11,086 bases of DNA. Source: DTU018 sp029550685. GTDB lineage: Bacteria; Bacillota; Syntrophomonadia; Syntrophomonadales; Syntrophomonadaceae. The position numbers and the translations under genes were made by a program. The notes beneath the pieces are model-generated. The model was given only the letters and a program-made list of their open reading frames with translations. It was not told where the DNA came from and did no database searches. Where the stretch lies: contig DAONVO010000076.1 in NCBI GenBank assembly GCA_035412805.1, positions 1 through 11,086 on the forward strand, in the 5' to 3' direction. This document shows, one piece after another, positions 1 to 6,109 of this stretch (its first letter is position 1; each line of letters begins with the position of its first letter).

Positions 1-108
1 CCTCGCAACCTTTATCGTACCCGCAAGGGTACATCGGTAGTCCTTTAGGGCGATGACAAGTTCGTAATTCTTTTGCACAGCATCCCGTACAAGAAAGAAG
101 CAGCCCTC
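1..108 (-). repeat. Partial copy 'C' of a dispersed structured-RNA-like element, cut by the window edge
   Basis: This stretch follows the argJ stop and shares ordered islands with the element at 6110-6335 read on the plus strand: GAGGGCTGC (108-100 here), GAATTACGA (70-62), CCGATGT (37-31) and GTTGCG-GAGG (9-1). Positions 32-17 form a 6-bp hairpin, GTACCC/GGGTAC, that the other copy lacks at this point. CATCG (54-50) can pair with CGATG (36-32). It also matches the element at the far end of the window (11034-11064): an 11-base block, then GGACTAC, then GATGT. An open frame begins at an ATG near 114 and runs off the edge, but its product (MQEGCFFLVRDAV...) is unrecognised and overlaps the repeat, so I do not call it a gene. 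No clear argJ terminator is seen. Confidence 0.5.
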
Positions 109-130
109 TTGCATTTTCCTTCTCAATTTC

Positions 131-1336
131 CTAACTGCGATAGGAGGCATTGATCTTCACATAGTCATAGGACAGATCACAGCCCCAGGCCACAGCCATC
201 TCATTTCCGGATTTAAGATTAACGGTTATCACCACCGGATCTTTGTCTAGTTCCTGCCGGGCCCGGTCCTCGTCAAAGGATAATCCCACCCCGTTTTCGG
301 CCATCTTTTCCTTACCCAGATAGATGTCTACCCGGTTAGGGTCAAAGACCGCCCCGGAATAACCGGCCGCAGCTAAAATACGTCCCCAGTTGGCATCCTG
401 GCCAAATACCGCTGCTTTGGCCAGATTGGAGCCGGTAATGGACCGGGCTATTTGCCGGGCAGTTGCCTGGCTGGGCGCCTCGATAACCCGCACCTCGATC
501 ATGCGGGTAGCTCCTTCCCCGTCCCGGGCTATCATTTTGGCCAGTGCTATCGCCACTTCCTGGAGGGCTTCCTGGAAGACCTGGTAATCCTCACTGTCAG
601 GATTGTTAATGAGAGGATTGCCGGCTAAACCGTTGGCAAGAATTAGGGCCATATCATTAGTAGAAGTATCCCTATCTACACTGACCATATTAAAAGACTG
701 ATCTACCGCGGCCCGGAAGGCTTTGTCTAAGCATTTGCTGTCAATAGCAGCATCTGTTGTAAAAAAGGCCAGCATGGTGGCCATGTTAGGATGTATCATG
801 CCCGAACCTTTGGCTATGGCGCCAATGCGTACCGGTTTTCCCTGCAGTTCTATTTCCACCGCTATTTCCTTGCTTACTAAATCGGTAGTCATTATGGCCT
901 GGGCGGCATTATGGCTGCCGTCCGGGCTGAGCTGGGCAGCCGCCGTTTTGATACCCTTTTCGATTTTATCCATGCACAGCAAAACCCCGATAACCCCGGT
1001 AGAGGCCACCAAAACATCATGGGGATCTATGTTAAGGCACTGAGCTGTTATCTTGGCCATTTGCAGGGCATCATGCCAGCCCTGTTCACCGGTACAGGCA
1101 TTGGCATTACCGCTGTTGACCACAATGGCCTGAGCCTGGCCGTTAGCCAGATGCTGGCGGCTTATGTCCACACAGGCCGCCCGCACCACATTGGTAGTAA
1201 AAGTACCGGCGGCGGTACAGGGCACTTGGGAATAAATCAGTGCCACATCCTTTTTATCCTTCTTCTTAATATCAGCATAAACTCCCTGGGCGAGAAAACC
1301 CTGGGGAGCCGTTACGGATCCAGTAATCTTTTTCAT
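131..1336 (-). CDS. argJ: ArgJ, bifunctional glutamate N-acetyltransferase / amino-acid acetyltransferase
   Basis: ArgJ moves the acetyl group from N-acetylornithine to glutamate, giving ornithine and recycling acetylglutamate; many bacterial forms also use acetyl-CoA in the first pathway step. The 401-residue product has the family's self-cleavage site, KGSGMIHPNMATML, with the Ala-Thr bond at about 186/187; Thr187 would become the nucleophile of the beta chain. Also visible are NSGNANACTG (74-83), STGVIG (112-117) and a typical C-terminal end, YDYVKINASYRS. The ATG at 1336 is chosen because GAGGAGA lies just upstream and the product then starts MKKITGSVTAPQGF, as expected. The frame stays open 27 codons further, but that extension does not look like family sequence. 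The gene starts 31 bases after argC and is presumably co-transcribed with it. Whether it is mono- or bifunctional cannot be told from sequence. Confidence 0.96.
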   Translation of the reverse strand: MKKITGSVTAPQGFLAQGVYADIKKKDKKDVALIYSQVPCTAAGTFTTNVVRAACVDISRQHLANGQAQAIVVNSGNANACTGEQGWHDALQMAKITAQCLNIDPHDVLVASTGVIGVLLCMDKIEKGIKTAAAQLSPDGSHNAAQAIMTTDLVSKEIAVEIELQGKPVRIGAIAKGSGMIHPNMATMLAFFTTDAAIDSKCLDKAFRAAVDQSFNMVSVDRDTSTNDMALILANGLAGNPLINNPDSEDYQVFQEALQEVAIALAKMIARDGEGATRMIEVRVIEAPSQATARQIARSITGSNLAKAAVFGQDANWGRILAAAGYSGAVFDPNRVDIYLGKEKMAENGVGLSFDEDRARQELDKDPVVITVNLKSGNEMAVAWGCDLSYDYVKINASYRS

Positions 1337-1367
1337 AATGTTCTCTCCTCGTACTAAAACCTTTATT

Positions 1368-2405
1368 TTACGGATGTACCCCCGGGAAAAATAACCCGCG
1401 GGTTTCCGGCAAGCCAAACATTATGTTCAGGTTCTGAATCGCCTGCCCGGAAGCTCCTTTAGTCAGGTTATCCAAAGCTGAGATCAATATTACCTGGCCG
1501 CTGGCCTCGTTCACATGAACGCCTACGTCCAGGAAGTTGGTGCCGTAAACCCATTTGGTGTGGGGAAATACTCCTTCCGGCAGTATCCTGACAAAGGGTT
1601 CTGCTCCATAGAATTCCTCCAGAACACTGCGTACCTGAGATGGCCTGGCTCCGGGTCGCAAGCGGGCATATATAGTACTTAAAATACCCCGGTTCATTGG
1701 TACCAGGTGAGGGGTAAAAATCATTTCCACCTTGGTACCGGCAGCCAAGCTCAACTCCTGGGCGATTTCCGGTCCGTGCCGATGATCACCCACTCCATAA
1801 GCTTTAATGCCTTCGTTGACTTCGCAAAAATGACTGCTGGGCTTGGGAGATTTACCGGCACCGGTAACCCCCGATTTTGAGTCTATTATGATGCCCTGGC
1901 TTTCCAGCACTCCGGAGTTCAGCAGCGGAGCCAGAGGCAATATGGCACTGGTTGGATAACAACCCGGATTGGCCACTATAGAGGCCTGGCGGATTTTATC
2001 CCGGTACAGTTCAGGCAGTCCGTACACCGCATCTGCCAGCAGGTAGGGTGCTGCATGAACCGTTTCATAATACTTCTCATACACCGCCGCATCTTTTAAA
2101 CGAAAATCTGCCCCTAGATCAATGCATCGGACCCCGCTGGAAACAAGCTCCTGCACCATAGGCACCGACAGCCCATGGGGAAGGGCCAGAAAAGCAACCT
2201 GGCAGCTCTGCTTGATTTGATGGAGATCAGTAGCCGCTAAGGTCAGATCATAAAATCCATCTAAATGTGGATATACCTGGCTGATTTTCCTGCCAGTGTT
2301 CTCCGTCGAAGTAATTATTTCTACTTTTACTTCATCTCTTCCGGCCAGAAGGCGCAAGAGGTCAGCGGCGGTATATCCGTCTCCGATTATAGCTGCTTTG
2401 ATCAT
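1368..2405 (-). CDS. argC: ArgC, N-acetyl-gamma-glutamyl-phosphate reductase
   Basis: ArgC carries out the NADPH-dependent reduction of N-acetylglutamyl-phosphate to the semialdehyde, the third step of arginine synthesis, in the cytoplasm. The 345-residue length is typical. The N-terminus IIGDGYTAADLLRLL matches the dinucleotide-binding region (usual form GxxGYTGxEL), here with the less common Gly-Asp-Gly start. The catalytic cysteine sits in NPGCYPTS, and the conserved FTPHLVPMNRGI segment supplies the active-site histidine. Start at 2405: AAGGAGG at 2414-2420 is 8 bases upstream. It is the first gene of an argC-argJ unit, with promoter elements at 2465-2493. No argB, argD or argF follows within the window. 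Confidence 0.96.
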   Translation of the reverse strand: MIKAAIIGDGYTAADLLRLLAGRDEVKVEIITSTENTGRKISQVYPHLDGFYDLTLAATDLHQIKQSCQVAFLALPHGLSVPMVQELVSSGVRCIDLGADFRLKDAAVYEKYYETVHAAPYLLADAVYGLPELYRDKIRQASIVANPGCYPTSAILPLAPLLNSGVLESQGIIIDSKSGVTGAGKSPKPSSHFCEVNEGIKAYGVGDHRHGPEIAQELSLAAGTKVEMIFTPHLVPMNRGILSTIYARLRPGARPSQVRSVLEEFYGAEPFVRILPEGVFPHTKWVYGTNFLDVGVHVNEASGQVILISALDNLTKGASGQAIQNLNIMFGLPETRGLFFPGVHP

Positions 2406-2436
2406 GGGTGAGACCTCCTTAGTTCATGGGGCGGTT

Positions 2437-2460
2437 TTAGTATACTTATTAGTAAACTTA
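2437..2460. repeat. Tandem 12-bp direct repeat at the argC transcription start
   Basis: TTAGTATACTTA (2437-2448) is followed directly by TTAGTAAACTTA (2449-2460), 11 of 12 identical. Each unit is nearly palindromic. The pair covers the predicted transcription start of argC, just downstream of the -10 box, where a repressor would act. It could also be chance in AT-rich DNA. Confidence 0.35.
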
Positions 2461-2472
2461 AATAATTATACA
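2459..2472. promoter_or_regulatory. ARG-box-like operator overlapping the argC -10 box
   Basis: TAAATAATTATACA agrees at 12 of 14 positions, by eye, with the ArgR/AhrC half-site pair TGAATWWWWATTCA. It overlaps the -10 hexamer (2465-2470) of the argC promoter, a place where arginine-bound ArgR would block transcription. The match is partly driven by AT-richness, so it is only suggestive. Confidence 0.35.
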
Positions 2473-2493
2473 TGCCCCTGAATATATTATCAA
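2465..2493 (-). promoter_or_regulatory. Vegetative (sigma-A type) promoter for argC-argJ
   Basis: On the minus strand TTGATA (2493-2488) and TATAAT (2470-2465) are separated by exactly 17 bases. This is 5 of 6 and 6 of 6 to consensus at optimal spacing. The expected transcript start, near 2458, lies about 50 bases upstream of the argC ATG. Confidence 0.75.
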
Positions 2494-2560
2494 GCATAAA
2501 ATAACTATTAGTGATAAATCATGTTAGTCCCCTTTGTTTAATTATGAACTTGCAGAGGGA

Positions 2561-2588
2561 AATAAAAAACCGCCGGCATGCCGGCGGT
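2561..2588 (-). terminator. Rho-independent terminator after the rubredoxin gene
   Basis: CCGCCGGCA/TGCCGGCGG at 2570-2587 is a perfect GC-rich palindrome, extended by one A-T pair at 2569/2588. On the minus strand it is followed by TTTTTTATT. It ends 17 bases after the rubredoxin stop and isolates that operon from argC. Confidence 0.9.
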
Positions 2589-2604
2589 AAACACTATCAT
2601 ATTT

Positions 2605-2784
2605 TTATTCTACTGGTACAAAGTCTTCCTTACTGGCCCCGCACTCAGGGCATACCCAATCATCGGGAAGATCTTCAAAACTGGTTCCTGGAGCTATGTC
2701 CTGGTCTGGATCACCTTCGGCTGGGTCATATATGTACCCGCATATGGTGCATTCGTAAGATTCGGAAACCACAAGATCCGACAT
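2605..2784 (-). CDS. Rubredoxin
   Basis: This small iron-sulfur-free Fe(Cys)4 electron carrier of anaerobes typically feeds reductases for oxygen, superoxide or peroxide. The 59-residue product has both knuckles in the canonical arrangement: YECTICGYIYDP (Cys12, Cys15) and WVCPECGASKEDF (Cys45, Cys48), with the aromatic residues usual around the iron site. Start at 2784 is set by AGGAGG at 2794-2799. Its N-terminus is a few residues longer than the commonest 52-54-residue form (MSDLVVSESYEC). It lies 64 bases after the metallo-beta-lactamase-fold gene and directly before a strong terminator, so it is most likely the last gene of the ArsC-like/hydrolase/rubredoxin operon. Its electron partner is not visible in the window. 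Confidence 0.96.
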   Translation of the reverse strand: MSDLVVSESYECTICGYIYDPAEGDPDQDIAPGTSFEDLPDDWVCPECGASKEDFVPVE

Positions 2785-2848
2785 TATAATATCCCTCCTC
2801 GGTAATCATCATTGTTACGATTGATGGCAATCATCTTCCTTAGATAAT

Positions 2849-3523
2849 CTACACGGAACCTGATTCCTTTATACCGCGAAGATCGCTAATGGGCAATCTT
2901 CGCCCGTGAGCAGGATAAAATACTGTGGCTCCTTTATTAATCAGCAGTTCCCAGCTGGAAGCTATCTGGGCGGGCTGCTCAGCGAAAATGGGAAAATTAG
3001 TACGACGGGAAAAATTCATAGCCAGGTCACCTACTATAGCTTGGCCATCCTCCAGTAAAACCGATAAGGACCCGGGGGTGTGTCCAGGAGTAGGAATGAT
3101 TATACCGGCCACCCCAAATGGGGTTAGGTCATACTCCTGGTCAACAGTGATTTCCACTTTGGTTTTAGCAAAGCCCAGTATCCTGGTACTGTGCCGTCCT
3201 AACCAGCTTACCATGTTACCCAGAAGATTAGTCCCTGGAGGTATAACCACTTCTCCTGCTTCTATAATGCTGGCCTCCCGGGGATGAGCCAGGACCGGAC
3301 TGGCGCACATACTCTTGATCTGAGCCAGACTGCCCACATGGTCAAAATGGGCATGGGTTATTATTATCAGTTTTATGTCCTGGGGGTCAATGTCCAGCCG
3401 GTCCAGTTGTCTTCTGAACGACCTGGCCATTGACTGTCGTCCGGCATCCACCAGTATCCACCCCTGAGCAGCTTGGATGAGATAACAGTTGGTATAAGAC
3501 AGGGGCACTGTAATTACTTTCAT
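2849..3523 (-). CDS. Metallo-beta-lactamase-fold hydrolase (glyoxalase II-like)
   Basis: A 224-residue single-domain MBL-fold protein with the full metal set: THAHFDH (His57, His59, Asp61, His62), His148 in TPGHTPGS, Asp166 in VGDLAMN and His206 in YPAHGRR. These ligands predict a di-metal centre, zinc or iron, in the cytoplasm. The subgroup is the broad glyoxalase II-like clan; the substrate cannot be read from sequence, and thioester or lactone hydrolysis would be typical. There is no flavodoxin domain, so it is not a flavodiiron oxygen reductase despite the rubredoxin next door. The start at 3523 lies 15 bases after the ArsC-like gene, behind a G-rich ribosome site (GGGGAGAGAAGG). Translation coupling in one operon is likely. 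Confidence 0.93.
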   Translation of the reverse strand: MKVITVPLSYTNCYLIQAAQGWILVDAGRQSMARSFRRQLDRLDIDPQDIKLIIITHAHFDHVGSLAQIKSMCASPVLAHPREASIIEAGEVVIPPGTNLLGNMVSWLGRHSTRILGFAKTKVEITVDQEYDLTPFGVAGIIIPTPGHTPGSLSVLLEDGQAIVGDLAMNFSRRTNFPIFAEQPAQIASSWELLINKGATVFYPAHGRRLPISDLRGIKESGSV

Positions 3524-3538
3524 AACCTTCTCTCCCCA

Positions 3539-3892
3539 TTATTTAAAGAAGTTCCTGTATTCTTCTTCCTTAAAACCAGTCAGCACCTGCCCCCCTCTCA
3601 CCATAATCGGCCTTACTAGGAGGCGGGGATTGGCTGCCAGCAGGTCTAAAGCCTGCTGTTCATCCAGATGGTCAGCCTTAACTCCCAATTTCTTAAAGGC
3701 TGCTCCCTTGGTATTCAGCATTTGCACCAGCGTGGAATGGTTTAATTCCGCCAGTTGCTTATATTCCTGCTCCCCCAGAGGTTGTTTGATTAGGTCGCGG
3801 CATTGGTAAGAGACACCGTGGTCATCCAGCCAGGCCTTGGCTTTCTGGCAGGTTTTTCAATTGCTGACACAGTAAAAAACGGTTGGCTGCAT
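3539..3892 (-). CDS. ArsC/Spx-family thioredoxin-fold protein, probable selenoprotein (in-frame TGA at codon 12)
   Basis: Translated through one TGA, the frame gives a 117-residue protein of normal ArsC/Spx length. It begins MQPTVFYCVSN-U-KTCQKAKAWLDDHG, and Spx/ArsC relatives have xSxC-xxC-xKAxAWL here, so the TGA (3859-3857) stands exactly at the first, redox-active cysteine; Cys15 remains. Downstream family marks are intact: ELNHSTLVQMLNTKG, FKKLG and NPRLLVRPIMV, with the conserved Arg-Pro. The start ATG at 3892 has an ideal site (TTAGGAGGTGAAAT), and a promoter precedes it. Selenocysteine is therefore the preferred reading; a recent Cys-to-stop mutation or sequencing error is the alternative, although no other decay is visible. 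A caller that ignores recoding would report only the last 62 residues (from 3727). Substrate unknown: arsenate reduction, thiol-disulfide exchange or Spx-like regulation are all possible. First gene of an operon with the hydrolase and rubredoxin. Confidence 0.85.
3826..3852 (-). promoter_or_regulatory. Candidate bacterial SECIS-like stem-loop just after the TGA codon
   Basis: Starting 5 bases after the UGA, the RNA can form CCUGCCAG / CUGGCUGG, i.e. 7 pairs around one U-U mismatch, with an 11-base loop AAAGCCAAGGC. The location suits a bacterial selenocysteine insertion element. The loop is larger than usual, and a G in the first two loop positions, common in known examples, is absent. I rate it as suggestive only. 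Confidence 0.4.
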
Positions 3893-3919
3893 ATTTCACC
3901 TCCTAATTCCGTTTCCTTA

Positions 3920-3949
3920 TTTATAATCCATAGCTCGTACTCGATGCAA
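3920..3949 (-). promoter_or_regulatory. Promoter for the ArsC-like/hydrolase/rubredoxin operon
   Basis: On the minus strand TTGCAT (3949-3944) and TATAAA (3925-3920) are 18 bases apart. They lie just beyond the crotonase terminator and about 28 bases upstream of the start codon, leaving a short leader that carries the AGGAGG site. Confidence 0.55.
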
Positions 3950-3961
3950 ACAGTAAAAAGC

Positions 3962-3997
3962 AAAACAGGCTGCATCATTAAAGCTACAGCCTGTTTT
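3962..3997 (-). terminator. Terminator after the crotonase gene (possibly bidirectional)
   Basis: AAAACAGGCTG (3962-3972) and CAGCCTGTTTT (3987-3997) form a perfect 11-bp stem with a 14-base loop. On the minus strand it continues TTTTGCTTTTTAC, a proper U-tract 22 bases past the crotonase stop. The plus-strand side is also T-rich, but no plus-strand gene is present. Confidence 0.85.
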
Positions 3998-4018
3998 CCT
4001 TTATAATTTATGATTTCT

Positions 4019-4801
4019 TTATCTGCCCGCAAACTGGGGCTTTTCTTTTTTCAAAAAAGCCTCCATCCCTGTTTTCTGGTCGTCAGTGGAAAAGCATAAG
4101 CCAAACAAATCTGCCTCAATTCCCATAGCCGTCTCGATATCAGTTTGCATCCCCTGATTAATGGCGGCTTTGGAGAATTGCACCGCCAGGGGCGCATTGG
4201 CCATGATTTTGCGGGCCAGCTTCTTGGCCTCATCTAATAAGGTTTCGGCAGGATAGATATGATTAACCAGTCCTATCCGGTAGGCCTCTTCAGCGGAAAT
4301 TACCTCACCAGTGAAAATCAGTTCTTTGGCCCGTCCTTCCCCTACCAAGCGGGGCAGTCGCTGGGTTCCGCCAAAGCCTGGCGTGATGCCCAGTCCTACC
4401 TCGGGCTGACCAAAGCGGGCTTTCTCCGATGCCAGGCGCATATCAGCCGCCATAGCCAGTTCACAGCCCCCGCCCAGAGCGAAACCGTTTACTGCTGCAA
4501 TTACCGGCTTGGCCATGACCTCTATCTTGCGGAAAACATTTTGGCCTAGCTGGCCAAAGCTTCTGCCCTTTACAGCATTGAAAGGCTGCATTTGTTTAAT
4601 ATCGGCGCCGGCCACAAAAGACCGGTCTCCTGCTCCGGAAATAATTAAAACTTGGATTTCGTCATCATTACCGATATCATCAACAGCGGTACCTAATTCC
4701 TGGAGCAGTTCTTCATTCAAGGCATTCATGGCTTCCGGACGGTTGATGTACAAGATGCCCAATCCATCCTCTTTTTCCAGCAAAAGATACTTATAGGACA
4801 T
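4019..4801 (-). CDS. Enoyl-CoA hydratase/isomerase family protein (crotonase)
   Basis: A 260-residue crotonase-fold enzyme, expected to hydrate trans-2-enoyl-CoA (for example crotonyl-CoA) to the 3-hydroxyacyl-CoA. Both catalytic acids of true hydratases are present: Glu114 in GGGCELAMAAD and Glu134 in FGQPEVGLGITPGFGGTQRL. The oxyanion-hole segments are SFVAGADIKQM (61-71) and FALGGGCE (108-114). The N-terminal INRPEAMNALN is typical. Start at 4801 is supported by family alignment, but the ribosome site is an unusual run of G (AAGGGGGGG). It appears to be a single-gene unit, with a promoter at 4830-4858 and a terminator at 3962-3997. Butyrate or fatty-acid metabolism is a plausible role, but no other beta-oxidation gene is visible, and the exact acyl substrate cannot be assigned. 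Confidence 0.93.
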   Translation of the reverse strand: MSYKYLLLEKEDGLGILYINRPEAMNALNEELLQELGTAVDDIGNDDEIQVLIISGAGDRSFVAGADIKQMQPFNAVKGRSFGQLGQNVFRKIEVMAKPVIAAVNGFALGGGCELAMAADMRLASEKARFGQPEVGLGITPGFGGTQRLPRLVGEGRAKELIFTGEVISAEEAYRIGLVNHIYPAETLLDEAKKLARKIMANAPLAVQFSKAAINQGMQTDIETAMGIEADLFGLCFSTDDQKTGMEAFLKKEKPQFAGR

Positions 4802-4829
4802 ATATTCCCCCCCTTTTTATATTGATTAA

Positions 4830-4858
4830 ATTATATTGAAACTCCAATTTTATTTCTA
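4830..4858 (-). promoter_or_regulatory. Probable promoter for the crotonase gene
   Basis: On the minus strand a perfect TATAAT (4835-4830) lies 17 bases after TAGAAA (4858-4853), which matches only 4 of 6 of the -35 consensus. A weak -35 box fits activator dependence. The predicted start is about 22 bases upstream of the ATG. Confidence 0.5.
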
Positions 4859-4880
4859 GAAACTGTAACCAAATTCTCCA

Positions 4881-4913
4881 GGTATCATAATCTAGATATT
4901 GGGTATGATAATC
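4881..4913. repeat. Pair of 12-bp direct repeats with 21-bp period upstream of the crotonase promoter
   Basis: GGTATCATAATC (4881-4892) and GGTATGATAATC (4902-4913) differ at one base and repeat every 21 bp, two helical turns, so both would face the same side of the DNA. TATCATA/TATGATA also forms an inverted pair. They lie upstream of the -35 box, where an activator would bind. Possible operator; the cognate regulator is unknown. Confidence 0.4.
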
Positions 4914-4920
4914 GATGAAC

Positions 4921-4950
4921 AGCTAATCCGGGATCCTTGTCCCGGTAGCT
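4921..4950. other. Inverted repeat between the radical SAM gene and the crotonase promoter
   Basis: AGCTA-AT-CCGGGA (4921-4933) pairs with TCCCGG-TAGCT (4940-4950), giving 11 pairs with a 2-base bulge and a 6-base loop. It has no U-tract. It may be a processing or secondary stem-loop beyond the terminator, or a regulatory dyad. Confidence 0.35.
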
Positions 4951-4960
4951 TTCATATAAA

Positions 4961-4986
4961 GATGGGGAGAGCTTGCTCTCCCTATC
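4961..4986 (-). terminator. Stem-loop terminator after the radical SAM gene
   Basis: GGGAGAG (4965-4971) and CTCTCCC (4976-4982) pair around the loop CTTG, and GAT/ATC extends the stem after one mismatch. On the minus strand it is followed by a short TTTAT. It lies 22 bases after the amrS stop. The plus-strand side (TATTTTCTCTCTTT) is also T-rich. Confidence 0.65.
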
Positions 4987-5008
4987 TATTTTCTCTCTTT
5001 ATTTGTGG

Positions 5009-6010
5009 TTAGTTCATAACCAGGCCGGGAATAGTTGAGCCGCACTGCCGGCAGACTCCATTATCCAAGCCAATTATGGTGGTTTGGTAATAATAACGCT
5101 CTACCAGCAGCTGCCCGCACTCCGGGCAGTAGGTTGGGTTGCTTTCCGGGCTGATATTGCCCAGATAGACAAACTTAAGATGCTTCTGGGCCTGCCTCTG
5201 AGCAGCTCGCATGGTCTGTTCCGGGGTAGGTGGCTTTTTAAACTGGTAAGCTGGATGATAGCGGGATAAATGCAGCGGTATCATAGGGTTAATGGAAGCC
5301 AGCCAAGCAGCCAGGGAGTCAATTTCCTCCCAGGAATCATTTTCGCCGGGAATTATTAAAGTGGTTACCTCCACATGGGTACGCGAAGCAGCTTGCTCAA
5401 CCCGCTCTTTAACTGCCGCTAAACTAGCCTTGCACAACCGGCGGTAAAAATCATCCTTAAATGCCTTCACATCTATGTTCATAGCCCCTACATATGGCAG
5501 CAGTTCTTCCAGGGGTTTCTCTTCGATGTGCCCATTGGTTACCAGCACCACCTGCTGACCATGTTCATGCAGAAGCCAGGCACAGTCCCGCACGTATTCA
5601 AACCATACCGTAGGTTCATTATAGGTAAAAGCTACTCCAATGGAACCCTGCTGTTGACAGCGCTGGGCCAGCAGCAGCAATTCTTCTGGAGGCACATACT
5701 GGGTTGCCGGATCCTGATGGGCTATGGCATAGTTCTGGCAAAAGGGACAAGCCAGGTTGCAGCCAAAGGTTCCCACCGACAGTATCAGGCTCCCCGGGTA
5801 GAAATGATAAAGGGGTTTCTTCTCTATAGGATCAAGGGCCAGAGAACTGACCTGTCCATAGTTGAGAGAGTACAGTGAACCCTGTTCATTAACCCGCACC
5901 CGGCAAATGCCTTTTTGCTCCGGCTTGAGCAGGCATTGATGAGGACATAAGCGGCACCTGACCTTCTGGTCATCTTCCGCTTGGTAATACAGAGCTTCCT
6001 TCCGGGCCAA
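5009..6010 (-). CDS. amrS: AmmeMemoRadiSam-system radical SAM enzyme
   Basis: A radical S-adenosylmethionine enzyme of the pyruvate-formate-lyase-activase-like group that regularly co-occurs with AMMECR1 and Memo/extradiol-like proteins; its reaction is not established as far as I know. Residues count from a TTG start at 6010. The [4Fe-4S] motif is CNLACPFC (Cys84, Cys88, Cys91). An N-terminal cysteine cluster, CRLCPHQC plus a later Cys (19, 22, 26, 36), and a C-terminal zinc-ribbon pair, CPEC and CRQC, are typical extras. TTG is preferred because GGAAGG lies 7 bases upstream and the product then begins near KEALYYQ, as relatives do. An open frame reaching 6088 would add 26 unlike-family residues. 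The gene is separated from its functional partner (6416-7807) by a 405-base gap with a structured element. Confidence 0.93.
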   Translation of the reverse strand: MARKEALYYQAEDDQKVRCRLCPHQCLLKPEQKGICRVRVNEQGSLYSLNYGQVSSLALDPIEKKPLYHFYPGSLILSVGTFGCNLACPFCQNYAIAHQDPATQYVPPEELLLLAQRCQQQGSIGVAFTYNEPTVWFEYVRDCAWLLHEHGQQVVLVTNGHIEEKPLEELLPYVGAMNIDVKAFKDDFYRRLCKASLAAVKERVEQAASRTHVEVTTLIIPGENDSWEEIDSLAAWLASINPMIPLHLSRYHPAYQFKKPPTPEQTMRAAQRQAQKHLKFVYLGNISPESNPTYCPECGQLLVERYYYQTTIIGLDNGVCRQCGSTIPGLVMN

Positions 6011-6109
6011 TCTATTTCCTTCCTTCCCAGTACAAGTTCTAAACGTCCCCTGATCAAAGGGAATGACTGAACAACCAGGGCTCGGCAACAGTTTTAGCCT
6101 GTAAGCAGG

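Noticed and set aside
1..130. A cysteine-rich reading frame continuing directly after the argJ stop (LLLSCTGCCAKELRTC...), and an ATG frame in another phase
   Set aside because: Both overlap repeat copy C, neither resembles a known protein, and the sequence is better explained by its match to the non-coding elements.
2849..3523. Reading the MBL-fold protein plus rubredoxin as a rubredoxin:oxygen oxidoreductase system
   Set aside because: The MBL protein is 224 residues long and lacks the flavodoxin domain of flavodiiron proteins; its sequence looks glyoxalase II-like.
3539..3727. A 62-residue stand-alone gene for the C-terminal half of the ArsC-like protein
   Set aside because: It lacks its own ribosome site and the whole active-site half of the fold; the upstream frame through the TGA continues the family alignment without a gap.
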